Assembly: GCA_017311185.1 (NCBI GenBank)
Contig: JAESUZ010001269.1
Location: forward strand, 682,001-746,000
DNA length: 64,000 nucleotides
Direction: 5' to 3'
From: Proteles cristata cristata
Lineage: Eukaryota > Chordata > Mammalia > Carnivora > Hyaenidae
The position numbers and the translations under genes were made by a program. The notes below the pieces were generated by a model. It saw only the letters and a list, made by a program, of their open reading frames with translations, was not told the DNA's origin and ran no database searches. Of this stretch, positions 44,791 to 57,715 are shown piece by piece. The stretch's first letter is position 1. Each line of letters opens with the position of its first letter.

Positions 44791-45159
44791 GGTGGGTCAA
44801 GGGATGAGTAACCTATCAATCAGCCAGTCAATCAGGAAATTTAATATAGAGAAATACACTGGTCATAAGGATGCTGAGAATCCCAGGGGACAGTGAGGCA
44901 ACCCAGATTTAAGCAGCAATGGGAAGCCAAGACCACTCCTATGGGTGAGGGACAATGGGAAAGGCAGTGTTACTGGGATCCTAAAGCTAAGTTTGCTTGG
45001 TGGAAGCCAAACCCACCATGGAGATACAGCCATTATCCATCACAGATGGCTCAGGAAGGAGAAATGGAGGAAAATACCATGGTTTTCTCTCCTGCCCCCA
45101 ATGCCTTTCATTGGCCAAATCTACCTAGAAGCAAGGGAACCTGGGAAATGTAGTCTCAT

Positions 45160-45474
45160 TGTTGCAGACGAAATGACACAAAGGACAAGACACACACAAA
45201 AGACAGACACAGACACAACTCCGGCCAGAGGAAAAATTCTACGCAAGCCCCTCTTGCGGTTTATTTTATACCCGGTAACTGGATACAAGAAAAATTCTAA
45301 GCAAGCCCCTCTTGCGGTTTATTTTATACCTGGTAACTGGATACAAACTGAAATCTACAAGCTGCATTCCTTTACCAATTAAGGGCCAGTAGCCAAACAC
45401 ATTTCAAGGACAGAGGGGAGCAAAGGGAGGAAGCGACCACAACATGTTTACTAAGAGGCCTGCTCACAATTCCA
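45160..45474 (-). repeat. 3' LTR of the provirus, U3-truncated, with internal tandem duplication
   Basis: It matches 49571-49827 of the 5' LTR nearly base for base, but the outermost 193 bp of U3 are missing, and it carries an extra roughly 58-bp tandem copy (about 45231-45288 and 45289-45346). The duplicated unit contains the TATAAAATAAA box. Confidence 0.9.
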
Positions 45475-45510
45475 TGCGTCGGGACCGGTGAAGCAAGGTT
45501 TGTATAGCAG

Positions 45511-46285
45511 TCACCAAATGAGATACAGCAAAAGAGTCCGACCAAGGCCTTGCAAATTTACAGGTAACCATACTTCGGTTCGAGTTTTAACAATCACCAA
45601 TGAAAAATTAGAGTTATTGACTTGTGTTTCAAAACTTTTCCCCCATGACTGATTTACACATTGTGTTAAATTACAATGATTACATGATATAGATCCCTCT
45701 GTAGCATTCCAAGTCCAATTCCCATACAACAATGCAAAGGGGTATTTAGACAAGCCATAGCAGAATCGGATTTATTAACATGCAAGTTAACATGAAACTT
45801 GTCAGTCATATTCATGACCTTAAAGGGCCGATGACTTCAGCATCTTTCCCATTCCAAAGATTCTAGAGAAGGAATAAAAAATTTGGAAGGGCATATGGTA
45901 TAAAGGTATCAGGATGGTGACTCGTCGGCGGCGTAGAGGTGTTGAATCCCCTGGTGGAAACAAGCACAGTAAAGACAGCAGGATGATAATTGTTATATGT
46001 TATCCCCCAGGTATTGTAAGAGTGATGATTATGCTTCCTTGTAGAGAGGCAAAAGGGATGTCCTCCGATGCACAAGGGGAGACCCTCCACTGCAACAGTA
46101 ACGTTACTTATGTTATATTGATTATTATGATGATGCAAATGCTCAATTCCTCCACACGCGGGTGGTGGGAAGAATGCAGTTTCATTGGTGCATACCTGTA
46201 CTTCAGGTTCACCCCAAGAGACAGCTCTCACAAGAGGAGGATTAGGAACATAAGCCCAATAAGTATATTCTATTCGCTTGCGCAT
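45511..46285 (-). pseudogene. env surface-subunit remnant
   Basis: Two - strand frames (46285-45863 and 45753-45511) separated by stops carry ERV-K-like surface-glycoprotein features. These include a PLCIGGHPFC-like block, multiple N-glycosylation sequons (NIS, NVT, NLT, NQS, NFS), paired cysteines (CNHCNLTQC) and a VWLPVNL block. The furin site, fusion peptide and transmembrane subunit that should follow are absent, and the sequence runs into the truncated U3 within about 40 bp. It is an inactivated, C-terminally deleted env. Confidence 0.75.
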
Positions 46286-46299
46286 ACATTACCTGACAG

Positions 46300-47020
46300 G
46301 TAACCACAGCCATCTTATCCTCCTCTTTCCTTCGAAAATGCAATTCTGCTGCTGATAGATTTTCTTTGCTCCAAATATTCAGAAAATTTAAAGTTAGTAA
46401 GGTTTTATTCAAGATGTCTTTTGGTTTCATAAATCTCTCCTGTTCCTCCTTTATTTTTTCAACATACTCACGTAAAGTACGATTTGCCCTTTCAATGATA
46501 GCTTGTCCTTGACTATTATAAGGGATGCCAAAAGTATGAATTACATGATATTGAGATAAAAAATGAGCTAATTTTGCAGATTGGTAGGTGGGTGCATTAT
46601 CAGTTTTCAATTCAATTGGGACCCCCATAACTGCAAAACAAGATAATAAATGAGTAATAACAGCGTCAGCCTTTTCAGAATGTAATGCAGTAGCCCATTG
46701 GAAATGTGTGCATGTATCTATAGTATGATGGACGCATTTTTGTTGTCCAAAGGATGAAATAAAAATTACATCCATTTGCCACACCTGATTTGCTTGCAAT
46801 CCTCTTATGTTGACACCTGGTGGGGTAAATGGTAAGGTAAAAGGTGCACAAATAGAACAAGAGCGAACAATAAGATTTTTTTTTTTAATCCTTTAGAGTT
46901 AGTATGTTGCAGACGATGCTCTTGTTTTGCTGCTTCTATAGGATAAAGTAATGCATTAATTACAGCATTTCCGAATGACAAGGGTCCAGGAAGGGCGGAA
47001 TGTGCACGGATATGGGTAAA
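46300..47020 (-). pseudogene. pol integrase remnant, frameshifted zinc-binding domain, DDE core retained
   Basis: The N-terminal HHCC region begins near 46950 (EHRLQH) and is broken by a shift at an 11-T run (46876-46886). The catalytic core is open from 46799: the first Asp lies in WQMDVIF, the second in LKTDNAP and the Glu in AIIERANRTL. The last two are separated by 35 residues (DX35E), as in retroviral integrases. The core's frame ends at 46242, overlapping the beginning of the env frame, an arrangement also seen in ERV-K. The broken zinc domain and missing RT make it non-functional. Confidence 0.85.
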
Positions 47021-47129
47021 GAAAATTAATTCTGAACGCCGCAGAAGTGATCGTTGTACCTGATAAAACAATTTGTCAATGTCTGTTTTAAGAGTTATAG
47101 GCAGTGAAACCTGAAGAAGCTGCAAACGA

Positions 47130-47260
47130 GAACAGCATACCGAGAATCCGAAACAATGTTAACAGGGAGTTGAGGAAAGTCTTGCAAAACTAAGTAAATA
47201 GCCCACAGCTCAGCAGGCTGCACAGAACAAAACAAATGGGGAAGGCAGAAGAGGCAAGTT
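47130..47260 (-). pseudogene. pol RNase H domain remnant
   Basis: On the - strand the segments PAELWAI and VSDSRYAV correspond to the RNase H blocks carrying the catalytic Glu and the Asp of the DSRY/DSQY motif. The frame then changes into a segment ending IRAHSALPGPL (about 47020-46970), the usual end of RNase H before integrase. Upstream sequence does not connect to a recognisable RT. Confidence 0.65.
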
Positions 47261-47399
47261 GACAGCAGGAGGCAGAGAAAGAGAATTAGCAGTTTTAAAT
47301 TTTGTGAGCTTAGACAGAGGAGAGGACTTAAGGTTTGTTAGGCAGTCTGTATCAGTCTGGAGAAGACAAGGAACTTCCCCGAAACAAAAGGAGTTTTGG

Positions 47400-48200
47400 C
47401 AGCTGCTTGGGAATATTCCTTAAAGTCCCCGTCCCGAGGTAAACCAGCCACAGTTGGCTTCAATTATAGCCATTAATCTGGGAAAAGAATGAGTGAGAAG
47501 CCCTCAACATTTACTAGAAAGAGGAACAGAGAACAAGAGAGAGTTAACATCAACTTCAGTCTAAATTTATTTCAGCCAGACCAATAAGGTTCCCTTCATG
47601 AGGTTTTTCCGGATACTGGTTGGGCACTCTTGTAGTGAGGCAGTGTCACAAAGACAGACAAAGGGTGGGGGTGCCCTCTCTAAGGAGGAGACCAGTCAGA
47701 TGTCAGTTTGGTCATGTCCCAAAAGAACTTAAGGGATGCTTAGCTGTAGTGCTCTCTGCTTTGGAAACTATTCTGATGCCACCGTAGACTGTATGCCGTT
47801 TACCACAAAATCGCAGCAGGCACAGTCAGACCCCATAAGCTTTTTGGGACCTTAAGGGTGCCCACCCGTGGAGCCACAGAATCAAACCCAGCAGGCAAGC
47901 CAGACCAACTGCATATTCACATCTATATATATACTAGAGGTTACTATATTCCCTCTCACAGAAATTCTACAGATAAGACTAACAATGACAATGACAAACA
48001 GGACAAAACAGATACAGAAGTGGCCACAAAACAGGTTTATGAGTTTGCTGAAGGGCCAACCGACGTCTCGGTGTGCCCTGGGGGAGGGAAATAGCTGCGT
48101 CCAGCTTTTCATTTAATCCCCCAGACAGAAGCACATGTGCATTTAAGGATCCAGATGATAAGTTGATTTACCTCATTTTTTCTTAATAACAAAAATGTGA
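47400..48200 (-). other. Unassigned internal proviral segment where RT should be
   Basis: Reverse transcriptase would be expected here, but no YXDD-type motif or RT frame is recognisable. One - strand frame (48112-47882) has a hydrophobic stretch (FCGHFCICFVLFVIVIVSLI) followed by basic residues, like the membrane anchor and cytoplasmic tail of an envelope protein. It may be a relocated env end, material from a second element, or chance. Confidence 0.4.
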
Positions 48201-48245
48201 GCGCTCGAGGAACGAGCAGTGGCCACTAGTTTTTCGACGGAATGG

Positions 48246-48611
48246 TTACAGAAGCCCCCATGGGAGAGAGAAGATAAGTATTTGTGCTATACGTTCTCCA
48301 GCCAATAGTGAAAGTGTAATAGAAGTAGAAACCATCATTAAAATTTCTCCAACAAAATCAGAGTCTATAACTCCAGGAATTATGGTTAGGCCTCTTAAAA
48401 CTGTGCTGCTGCGGCCCAATATTAAGCCAAAGGTGCCTTTAGGCAATGGGCCAAATATATTTGCCCTTAATTTATAAATGCCACCTCCCAGAGACAAAAG
48501 AACATTTTCAGCGAGAGGCAAATCAGCAGCCGCACTCACTGAAGTTGCAGAGCATAAATCTGACACCATTAAGGGTTTAGCTATTCCTGATGTACAGTCA
48601 TCTCTAAGCAT
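48246..48611 (-). pseudogene. pro-frame dUTPase remnant
   Basis: The - strand frame shows the trimeric dUTPase motifs in order: SAAADLPL (motif 1 like), GRSS (motif 2), GVIDSDFVGEI (motif 3) and GERIAQI (motif 4). In betaretroviruses a dUTPase domain is fused ahead of the protease, so this supports the class II assignment. The frame is lost just after LPWGLL, and no protease Asp-Ser/Thr-Gly motif is recognisable downstream. The domain is open over about 120 codons but has no intact gag or protease around it. Confidence 0.8.
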
Positions 48612-48709
48612 TGTTGGAAAACAAAGGGGTTACTTGAGGAGTGGGAGGCATAGCCAATTGAGTCCCCGGCATTGTTTTAACAATTTCCGCCCTTGGAGGG
48701 CTTCATAGC

Positions 48710-49440
48710 CTGAGCCAGAGCAGTAGCAAAAACAGCAGCATTACGTTCATGTCCCCCCACTCCTGAACAAGCTCTAATATATTCATAGAAGCTCCCTGCC
48801 CTTTTAAAGGGCCCAAAACACGTTTACATTCCGAGTTTGCATTTTCAAAAGCAAGTGTCTGCAAAATATCTCTGAGATTTCATCACGTCCAACATCCCGC
48901 TCAACAGCCACCCGCAATCTAGCAAGAAAATCAGTATAGGGTTCATTGGGTTGTTGCAAAGTTTTTGTAAAAGAAGGCTGAGCGTGGCCAGTAGGTACAG
49001 CACGGCGCCAAGCCCTAAGAAATACCTGGCGCACCTGCTGTAAATCTGGTCAGAAAATTGAGCCTGATCTCTCAAGGCTCAAAATTGTCCCTCTCCCATC
49101 AATTTATCCTCCAGGGGACCAGGAGGGTTCTGTCCCTCATTAATTGGAGCCTGCTTTCGGGCTTCCTCTTCCCACCAACTCCTTAATTGCAGAATGCAAT
49201 GCAAGTGCTTGAGTGATAGCACTACATAGAGTCCACAATTTCAAAGGGATTATGTTACCCTTCTGATGCTGTTGCTGTAATTCCTTCTGTATTAATTTCT
49301 ATTCCTTTAAGTTTAATTGTACTTTGGGTTGGCACTTAAACCCATAACAATGCTGCTCCGCATGGCGAAATAACTCAGATAAATGGCAACTAGATACCTT
49401 TACCCCGATGGAGTGGTGAAGTCCTTTGACTAGCTCCATG
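48710..49440 (-). pseudogene. gag remnant (matrix-like start, capsid with major homology region)
   Basis: The clearest part (49034-48804, - strand) contains the retroviral capsid major homology region, QQPNEPYTDFLARLR, matching the Q-x3-E-x4-F-x2-RL pattern. It is followed by capsid C-terminal sequence running into a stop near 48710. Upstream, from about 49440, is a plausible matrix-like frame interrupted by stops. The nucleocapsid zinc knuckles (CX2CX4HX4C) are not found before the dUTPase region begins, so the 3' part of gag is deleted. The assignment to a betaretrovirus-like gag rests on the homology region and the position after the Lys-type primer site. Confidence 0.75.
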
Positions 49441-49518
49441 TATTGTGCCTTTGCTGATGGGGAATTCCCCATAATTTTCCCGAAAGTTCCCCTGCCTTGG
49501 ACCTACAATCCCCGAGGG

Positions 49519-49529
49519 GTACTCACCCT
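49519..49529 (-). other. Candidate leader splice donor of the provirus
   Basis: On the - strand AAAGGGTGAGTACC lies about 25-45 bp beyond the primer binding site and gives a near-consensus G/GTGAGT donor. This is where a subgenomic (env) splice donor is expected in a retroviral leader. Confidence 0.45.
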
Positions 49530-49550
49530 TTCGGTTTCGTTCGCCCTCTG

Positions 49551-49568
49551 CCCCGCGTCTGGGCGCCA
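49551..49568 (-). other. Primer binding site, tRNA-Lys type
   Basis: Two bases after the 5' LTR the - strand reads TGGCGCCCAGACGCGGGG. The leading TGGCGCCC is complementary to the 3' end of tRNA-Lys, the primer used by ERV-K and other betaretroviruses. The second half departs from the standard Lys site at a few bases. Confidence 0.8.
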
Positions 49569-49570
49569 GA

Positions 49571-50020
49571 TGTTGCGGACAAGATGACACAAAGGATAAG
49601 ACACACACAAAAGACAGACACAGACACAACTCCGGCCAGAGGAAAAATTCTACGCAAGCCCCTCTTGCGGTTTATTTTATACCCGGTAACTGGATACAAA
49701 CTGAAATCTACAAGATGCATTCCTTTACCAATTAAGGGCCAGTAGCCAAACACATTTCAAGGACAGAGGGGAGCAAAGGGAGGAAGCGACCACAACATGT
49801 TTACTAAGAGGCCTGCTCACAATTCCAGCCTCCTCCTTACTTCTAAGAAGGGCATGTTCCCTCGTTTGCGAGCGGACCATTAAACTTGAATATTGTGTGC
49901 AGGCCTCCTGGCAGAGCACCCTGTTTGCAGGCATGCTTTGCCCAGGCAGGGAGCCCCGTGTGCAGGCACATCCCCGCGTCCCTAACCACGCTTTCTTGTG
50001 GTCACTGTCGGGCTCCCACA
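49571..50020 (-). repeat. 5' LTR of the provirus (complete, 450 bp)
   Basis: On the - strand it runs from TGTGGGAGCCCGAC to CCGCAACA, with the canonical TG...CA ends. It contains a TATAAAATAAA box (+ strand about 49671-49682) that could serve as a TATA box and/or poly(A) signal. It is followed immediately by the primer binding site. Confidence 0.92.
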
Positions 50021-50025
50021 CTCAT

Positions 50026-50854
50026 GATACAGAGCATGTGAGGAGGAGCAGGGAATGGACCTGAGCAAACAGGTGGTTGACTGGCACTACAAAATGTAGT
50101 GTATGCACTTTATTCACTCAGTAATTCCTTTAGCAAATATTTATTGAGGACCTAGTAGGTGCCGGGTATCATACCAAATCTGGGGACACCACAATGATGG
50201 AAATGGACCTGATCACTGCTCTTAAAGGGACCAAAGACTAACAGAAGAAATAGAATAAACACAGAACTATCTAGTTATAAAATGTGTTAAATGCCATGAA
50301 GGGAAATATCACAGTGCTGAGACAGGCTAGAGGGTGGAGAAAGGGCTCAGTCTCCCATGACTGTAAGTCTAGTTAGCTGATTCCTGAGGTGTGTGTGTGT
50401 AGAAACATGTTCAGGAAAATACAGAATATTTACATCTAGAGAAAGTCTAGAAAATATTAATGTATTCATATTTTGACTTAAGACCTGCATAATAGTTTTA
50501 TTATCTCAAAGCTGTGTATGCGATTGTGTGTAATAGTGTGTGTATATATGTGTGTGTGACAGAAACAGAGGGAGAGAGAACAGAAAGAACAGAGAAAGAT
50601 TACTTTAGACAAACATACTAAGGAGCCAGAGGGCTCACAGCGGCTAATCTCCCTCAAGCTTTTCTGACCCCACCCCCTTCCTCCTCATCATAACTTGTGA
50701 TCTTAGAAGCATAAAAGAATTTGAGCCCCTCCCCCAGCTTGACCATCTCTGTGGGCGGCTCAGTCAGGCTCCATGTCAGATCCAGCTTGGGGCCGAAACC
50801 CGAGGGCTGCACAGAGGGTGGCTAGCTTGCAGGCCGGGTCCTCACCCTGTGGCC
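50026..50854 (+). promoter_or_regulatory. SLC45A2: SLC45A2 upstream/promoter region and 5' UTR
   Basis: This is the 830 bp between the provirus and the start codon. It contains an E-box CATGTGA (50035-50041) matching the core of MITF M-boxes, L2-like sequence (about 50105-50320), a TG-rich patch (50522-50560) and a weak TATA-like CATAAAAG (50710-50717). The region is not a CpG island, as expected for a melanocyte-restricted gene. The transcription start cannot be fixed; the 5' UTR probably begins between 50730 and 50800. Confidence 0.5.
50105..50320 (+). repeat. L2-like fragment upstream of SLC45A2
   Basis: TTTAGCAAATATTTATTGAG, GGACCTAGTAGGTGCCGGG and a diverged remainder. Confidence 0.45.
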
Positions 50855-53730
<2,876 letters not shown>

Positions 53731-55149
53731 TGATGGACCGCTCCCATCATGAGGGCTCTTTCTTTCAGTGCATTTTTCTAAACAAATCAGCTTGTGACCA
53801 GGCTATGGTTTTTTGCAAAGGAAGTTTACATAAGAGCTTTCTGAAAAGTCATTTGTGGAGACATTTACAACTGCAGTGAAAAGGGGCCTTGTGCACTTTA
53901 CTTTTTGGTGTGTTTGTTTGTTTTTGTTTTTTGTTTTAAATCAGTAAGGTAGCATCAGCATTACCTCAGAGCCGGTTAAAAATGCAGCTTGCTGGGCCTC
54001 TCTTCCAGTTATTTTGACTCAGAGGGTTTGGGGTGAGGCCCAGAAGTCTGCGTTTCTGTGGCAAGTGTCCTAACAACTGCATCTTAAAACAAAAATAGAA
54101 ACAAACCAAGCAAATGGAAAAAAATTCGACATGCCCTAGAGATTTCTTCATTATATAGAAAGAGTTGGCATTTCCTCAACCTCCTGGTTTGAAAAAGGCC
54201 ATGCCAGAAGGACAATGGGGGGCTCTCTTCAATTCTTGGGGCTATCCTCAGTCTCCTTTGGTTGCTGATGGATCATTCATTTACAGCATAGCTAGCAAGG
54301 TTCAAATCCATTAGTAGAGCACCGGTCAGGCCTGTTCTGCACCTGGGAGGTGGAGGGGTCACCCCTACGATTACAGCCTGATCCTGGCCTGGGAGTGTTT
54401 TTCTATCTAGTGGGGGTGGAGCTCTATCGGTCCACCTTAGGTGATGTCCTCATGGCCCAGCCAGCATATTTATTTCATGGTTTGTCATGAAATGTTCTGT
54501 CTCCGTTCGTGGCCAGGTAGGTGTCATGAGAAGCAGAATCTTGAGTTTTGTTCCGTTTATTTTCCACAGCCAAGAGCACGGAAGCCATGGGCTCAATATT
54601 TGATGTTTGAGCAAACATCTAAATGGTGAACTCTGGAAGAAAGGGTGCTGCCCAGCCAAGAGAGTAGCTCCTCCTTGCTTCAGGGAAGATGGAGGAGCAG
54701 GAGTGGCCCGTCTGTCAGTGGCCCCTGGCTACCCTGTCTGCAGCTAGAAGGTCCCACAGGAGAGATTCAAACTGCATTCTCCTAACGTAAACTCCGTAAT
54801 TCCTTCTGCTTGATCATAATTTGCTGAAAATAATTACAATTCGGGAGACTCTTTGGCTCCTGAACCCGACACGTTGAGAGCTTTATTGCTCTAAAGTACT
54901 TGGGGCAACGGGGCCACCCTTTCCCAGCTGCCCAGTTTATGCCAGTGTTAGTCTTGCCCAAACAGTCTCTGCTTTGTTTTCTCAGATCTTAGAAGACTGA
55001 ACTTGGTACTTGGGGAACTTTTCAAAGGCTAACACATGGTAGTATTTCTGTAAGTCTGAGAAAACATCTTGAGGTTTTCTGCTGATATTAGTGTATGGTG
55101 GTCTCAGCAAATTTGGTATAATTTCCAAATTACCTTGGTTCAGGCTCCC

Positions 55150-55550
55150 ACTACATCTTGTCTGAGCATTAGTACTTTTTCCTTAACTGTCTCTCTAGCC
55201 TCTAATCTCTTCTTGTTCCAACTGAACAAAACACACCCTCCAGATTCATACTCCTAAAAGAAAACTATGACCAGGGCACTCTCCCATGCAGTCATCTGGA
55301 GTGGCTCCCCATCTGCCTCCTGGGTAAAGAACAAATTCCTAGGCAGGATTCAAGACTCCCCATAATCTGTTTCCATCCTACTCTTCAAGCTTTACTTCCC
55401 ATTACTTCCTCCACATTTTCTGTGCTTTGAACAATTTCCCAACATGCTCCTAGGGGCAGAGACCAGGTCTGTTTTACTCACTGCATCCCTCACACCTTCA
55501 ATACAGCCTGGCATATCATACCTGCTCAAAATAAATATTAATGGAACAAA
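55150..55550 (+). repeat. L2-like sequence
   Basis: CAGTCATCTGGAGTGGCTCC and a 3' end with CTCAAAATAAATATTAATGG. Confidence 0.45.
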
Positions 55551-55867
55551 CAAAGGAGCTTCCCCTTCCTGTTCCAACTTCTGAGTCTCTTCCTCCTGCT
55601 GAAATTCCCTTCCCCTTTTCTTCCTTTGGAAATCAAAGCTGCTTGGAAACTTTCCACCCCTTTCCTGGGGAGAAGACCCCCTCTCTTCTAAACTGCAGGC
55701 AAAACCTTCTAACTTGGTCAAGGACTCCACCCCAAAACTGATTAAAGCAAAAGTATCAAGTAGATGAACATAGACGTATGAACAAGGTGGGTGACTCCAG
55801 AAGAAAGAGATGGTGAGATTACAGTTCATCCCATACGTATCCTGAACTTCATTGCCCTTGGCACCCA

Positions 55868-56205
55868 TGTCATCTGCTTGGGCTGCCATACAGAATACCA
55901 CAGACGGGGTGCTCAAACAACAGAAATTATGTTCTCACACGTCTGAAGGCTAGAAGTCCAAGAACAAGGTGATGGCAGACTTGGCTTCTGGTGAGACCTC
56001 TCCTCTTGGTCTGCACTTGGCCATCTTCACCCTCTGTCTTCACATGGCCTTTCCTCTGTGCACACATTCCTGGTGTCTCTTCCTCTTACGAGGATTCCAG
56101 TCCTATGGGTTATGGCCCCAGCCCTATGACCTCAATTAACCTTAATTACCTCCTTAAAGTCCTTATCTCCAAATATAGTTACATTGGGGTCTAGAACTTT
56201 GACAT
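55868..56205. repeat. Old interspersed repeat of the GCTGCCATA type
   Basis: TTGGGCTGCCATACAGAATA, AAGGCTAGAAGTCCAAG and ATCTCCAAATATAGTTACAT match the same family as the copy at 23455-23850. Confidence 0.55.
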
Positions 56206-57026
56206 ATGTCTCTTTTAAGGAAGAAAGCAAAGCTTTTCTAGAATTTGCACAGACTTCTGCTTGTTTCTCATTGGGCAGAATTAGGCCGCAGAATTGGAAA
56301 AGTGAGGGTTTAGGGCAGGGGTGGGAGAAGCAGATCCTTTCTATTTGGGTAGGAGGAAAGGGTAATTATTTTTGAATAGGCCAAAGCTGGTAGCTATTAC
56401 ATAGAATCTAAGCAGAATTAAGTATTAATCTAATGAGAACAGTTAAAGACCAAGACTTTTGTAAGAGCTTTCAAAGTTCAATTTATTAAGGAATAATTAA
56501 CAGGTAATTATATTTTAACATTATACTTCAGTTCACAATTTTACCTGATCATATTTACTATAATACTGTTCACAGTCTCCCCTGTATTATAATTCAGTGT
56601 GTATTTATCCTTCTCTTTTATAAGATTTTATAAAAGGCAAGATTTATAAAAACATGAGGGTTTAGTTCCCTATGGCTTCTAACCTGTTGCACTGTTGACA
56701 GCAGGTACTTAGAAATGTTAGTTATGTACAAGGGGACTCTTGGTTTCATAGCCTTGCTTACTCTTCATTCCATTTTATATCAGGTTAAACTGTATGGAAA
56801 ATTGCATCAATCAGATGAATATGCTCATTTAGTCACCTTGCTTTGTCTCCTGATCAACACTGAACTCTGAATCCCAGAGAAATGTTTCTAATTATAGACG
56901 GACTCCTGAGGGCGTGGGGATAGATCAAAGCAAGTTTTTTTCTTATTAGAAAAACATAGCTTAAAAGATCTTCCTCTTCTAAAACAGTACAGTGAAGTCT
57001 CGCCTTGTTTAAAGCATATATTCTAT

Positions 57027-57244
57027 TTTTTTAAATGTTTTATTTATTTCTAGGAGAGAGAGAGAGAGACAGCGTGAGCAGGGGAGGGTCAGAGAGAGAG
57101 GGAGTTACAGACTCTGAAACAGACTCCAGGATCTGAGCTGGCAATCAACACAGAGCCCGACACGGGGCTCGAACCCACGAACCGTGAGATCATGACCTAA
57201 ACGAAAGTCGGACGCTTAACCGACTAAGCCACCCAGGCGTCCCT
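57027..57244 (-). mobile_element. Can-SINE, young CTAGAAATAAA subfamily
   Basis: Antisense copy; AAAGCATATATTCTA is duplicated perfectly. Confidence 0.95.
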
Positions 57245-57511
57245 AAAGCATATATTCTAAAGTCCCTGCCTAAGTGATAATCATAGAGAGTCTACATTAT
57301 TCATGAATATCTTTCAGATCACACATAAAATACAGTATGCCTTTTTGCCTTGTTTGTGTGCACAGACCTGCATAGTGATGGATATACATATAAATATATC
57401 TGCAGAAACATCTCCTCTGTAATGTTTACTGCTGTACATGGGCTCAGTGAATGAGATAGAAGATAGGATCATCTGTATTATTTACAATGTTAATCTTTTC
57501 TCTTTCCGTTC

Positions 57512-57715
57512 CCCCCCCCACCCCCTTTATTTTGAGAGAGAAAGAGAGAGAGAGCAGGGGAGGAGCAGAGGGAGAGGGAGAGAGAGAGAATCTTAAGCAG
57601 GCCTTACATCAAGCACAGAGCTGGATGTGGAGCTTGATCTCACGACTGTGAGATCACGACCCGAGCTGAAATCAAGAGTCAGATGCTTAACCAACTAAGC
57701 CACCCAGGTGGCCCC
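57512..57715 (-). mobile_element. Can-SINE, older
   Basis: Antisense copy preceded by a C-rich run and ending GCCACCCAGGTGGCCCC. Confidence 0.87.

Larger units (their letters stand above)
39826..45159. other. AMACR-SLC45A2 intergenic interval up to the provirus
   Basis: It holds L2-like sequence (about 40380-40800), a young minus SINE (40833-41033), a SINE with an expanded CT tract (42903-43187) and a sense L1 3' fragment (43816-44790) split by a SINE. Between 41034 and 42900 I see only unique-looking non-coding DNA. Confidence 0.75.
45160..50020 (-). mobile_element. Defective betaretrovirus-like (class II, ERV-K-like) provirus
   Basis: The element is bounded by TGTTGC at 45160 and TGTGGG (- strand) at 50020, with CTCAT duplicated on both sides (45155-45159 and 50021-50025). 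In - strand order it has a 5' LTR, a Lys-type primer binding site, gag fragments with a capsid homology region, a dUTPase domain, an unexplained 0.8-kb segment, RNase H, integrase, env surface-subunit fragments and a truncated 3' LTR. At 4.9 kb it is roughly half a full betaretroviral provirus. Most reverse transcriptase, the protease, the gag zinc knuckles and the env transmembrane subunit in its normal place are missing. Every gene is broken by stops or frameshifts, so it cannot make virus. LTR copies differ at about 5 of 257 aligned bases, which suggests a fairly recent insertion. Confidence 0.9.

Noticed and set aside
50849..50854. In-frame GTG two codons upstream as the SLC45A2 start
   Set aside because: The ATG at 50855 has a strong Kozak context and aligns with the human start.
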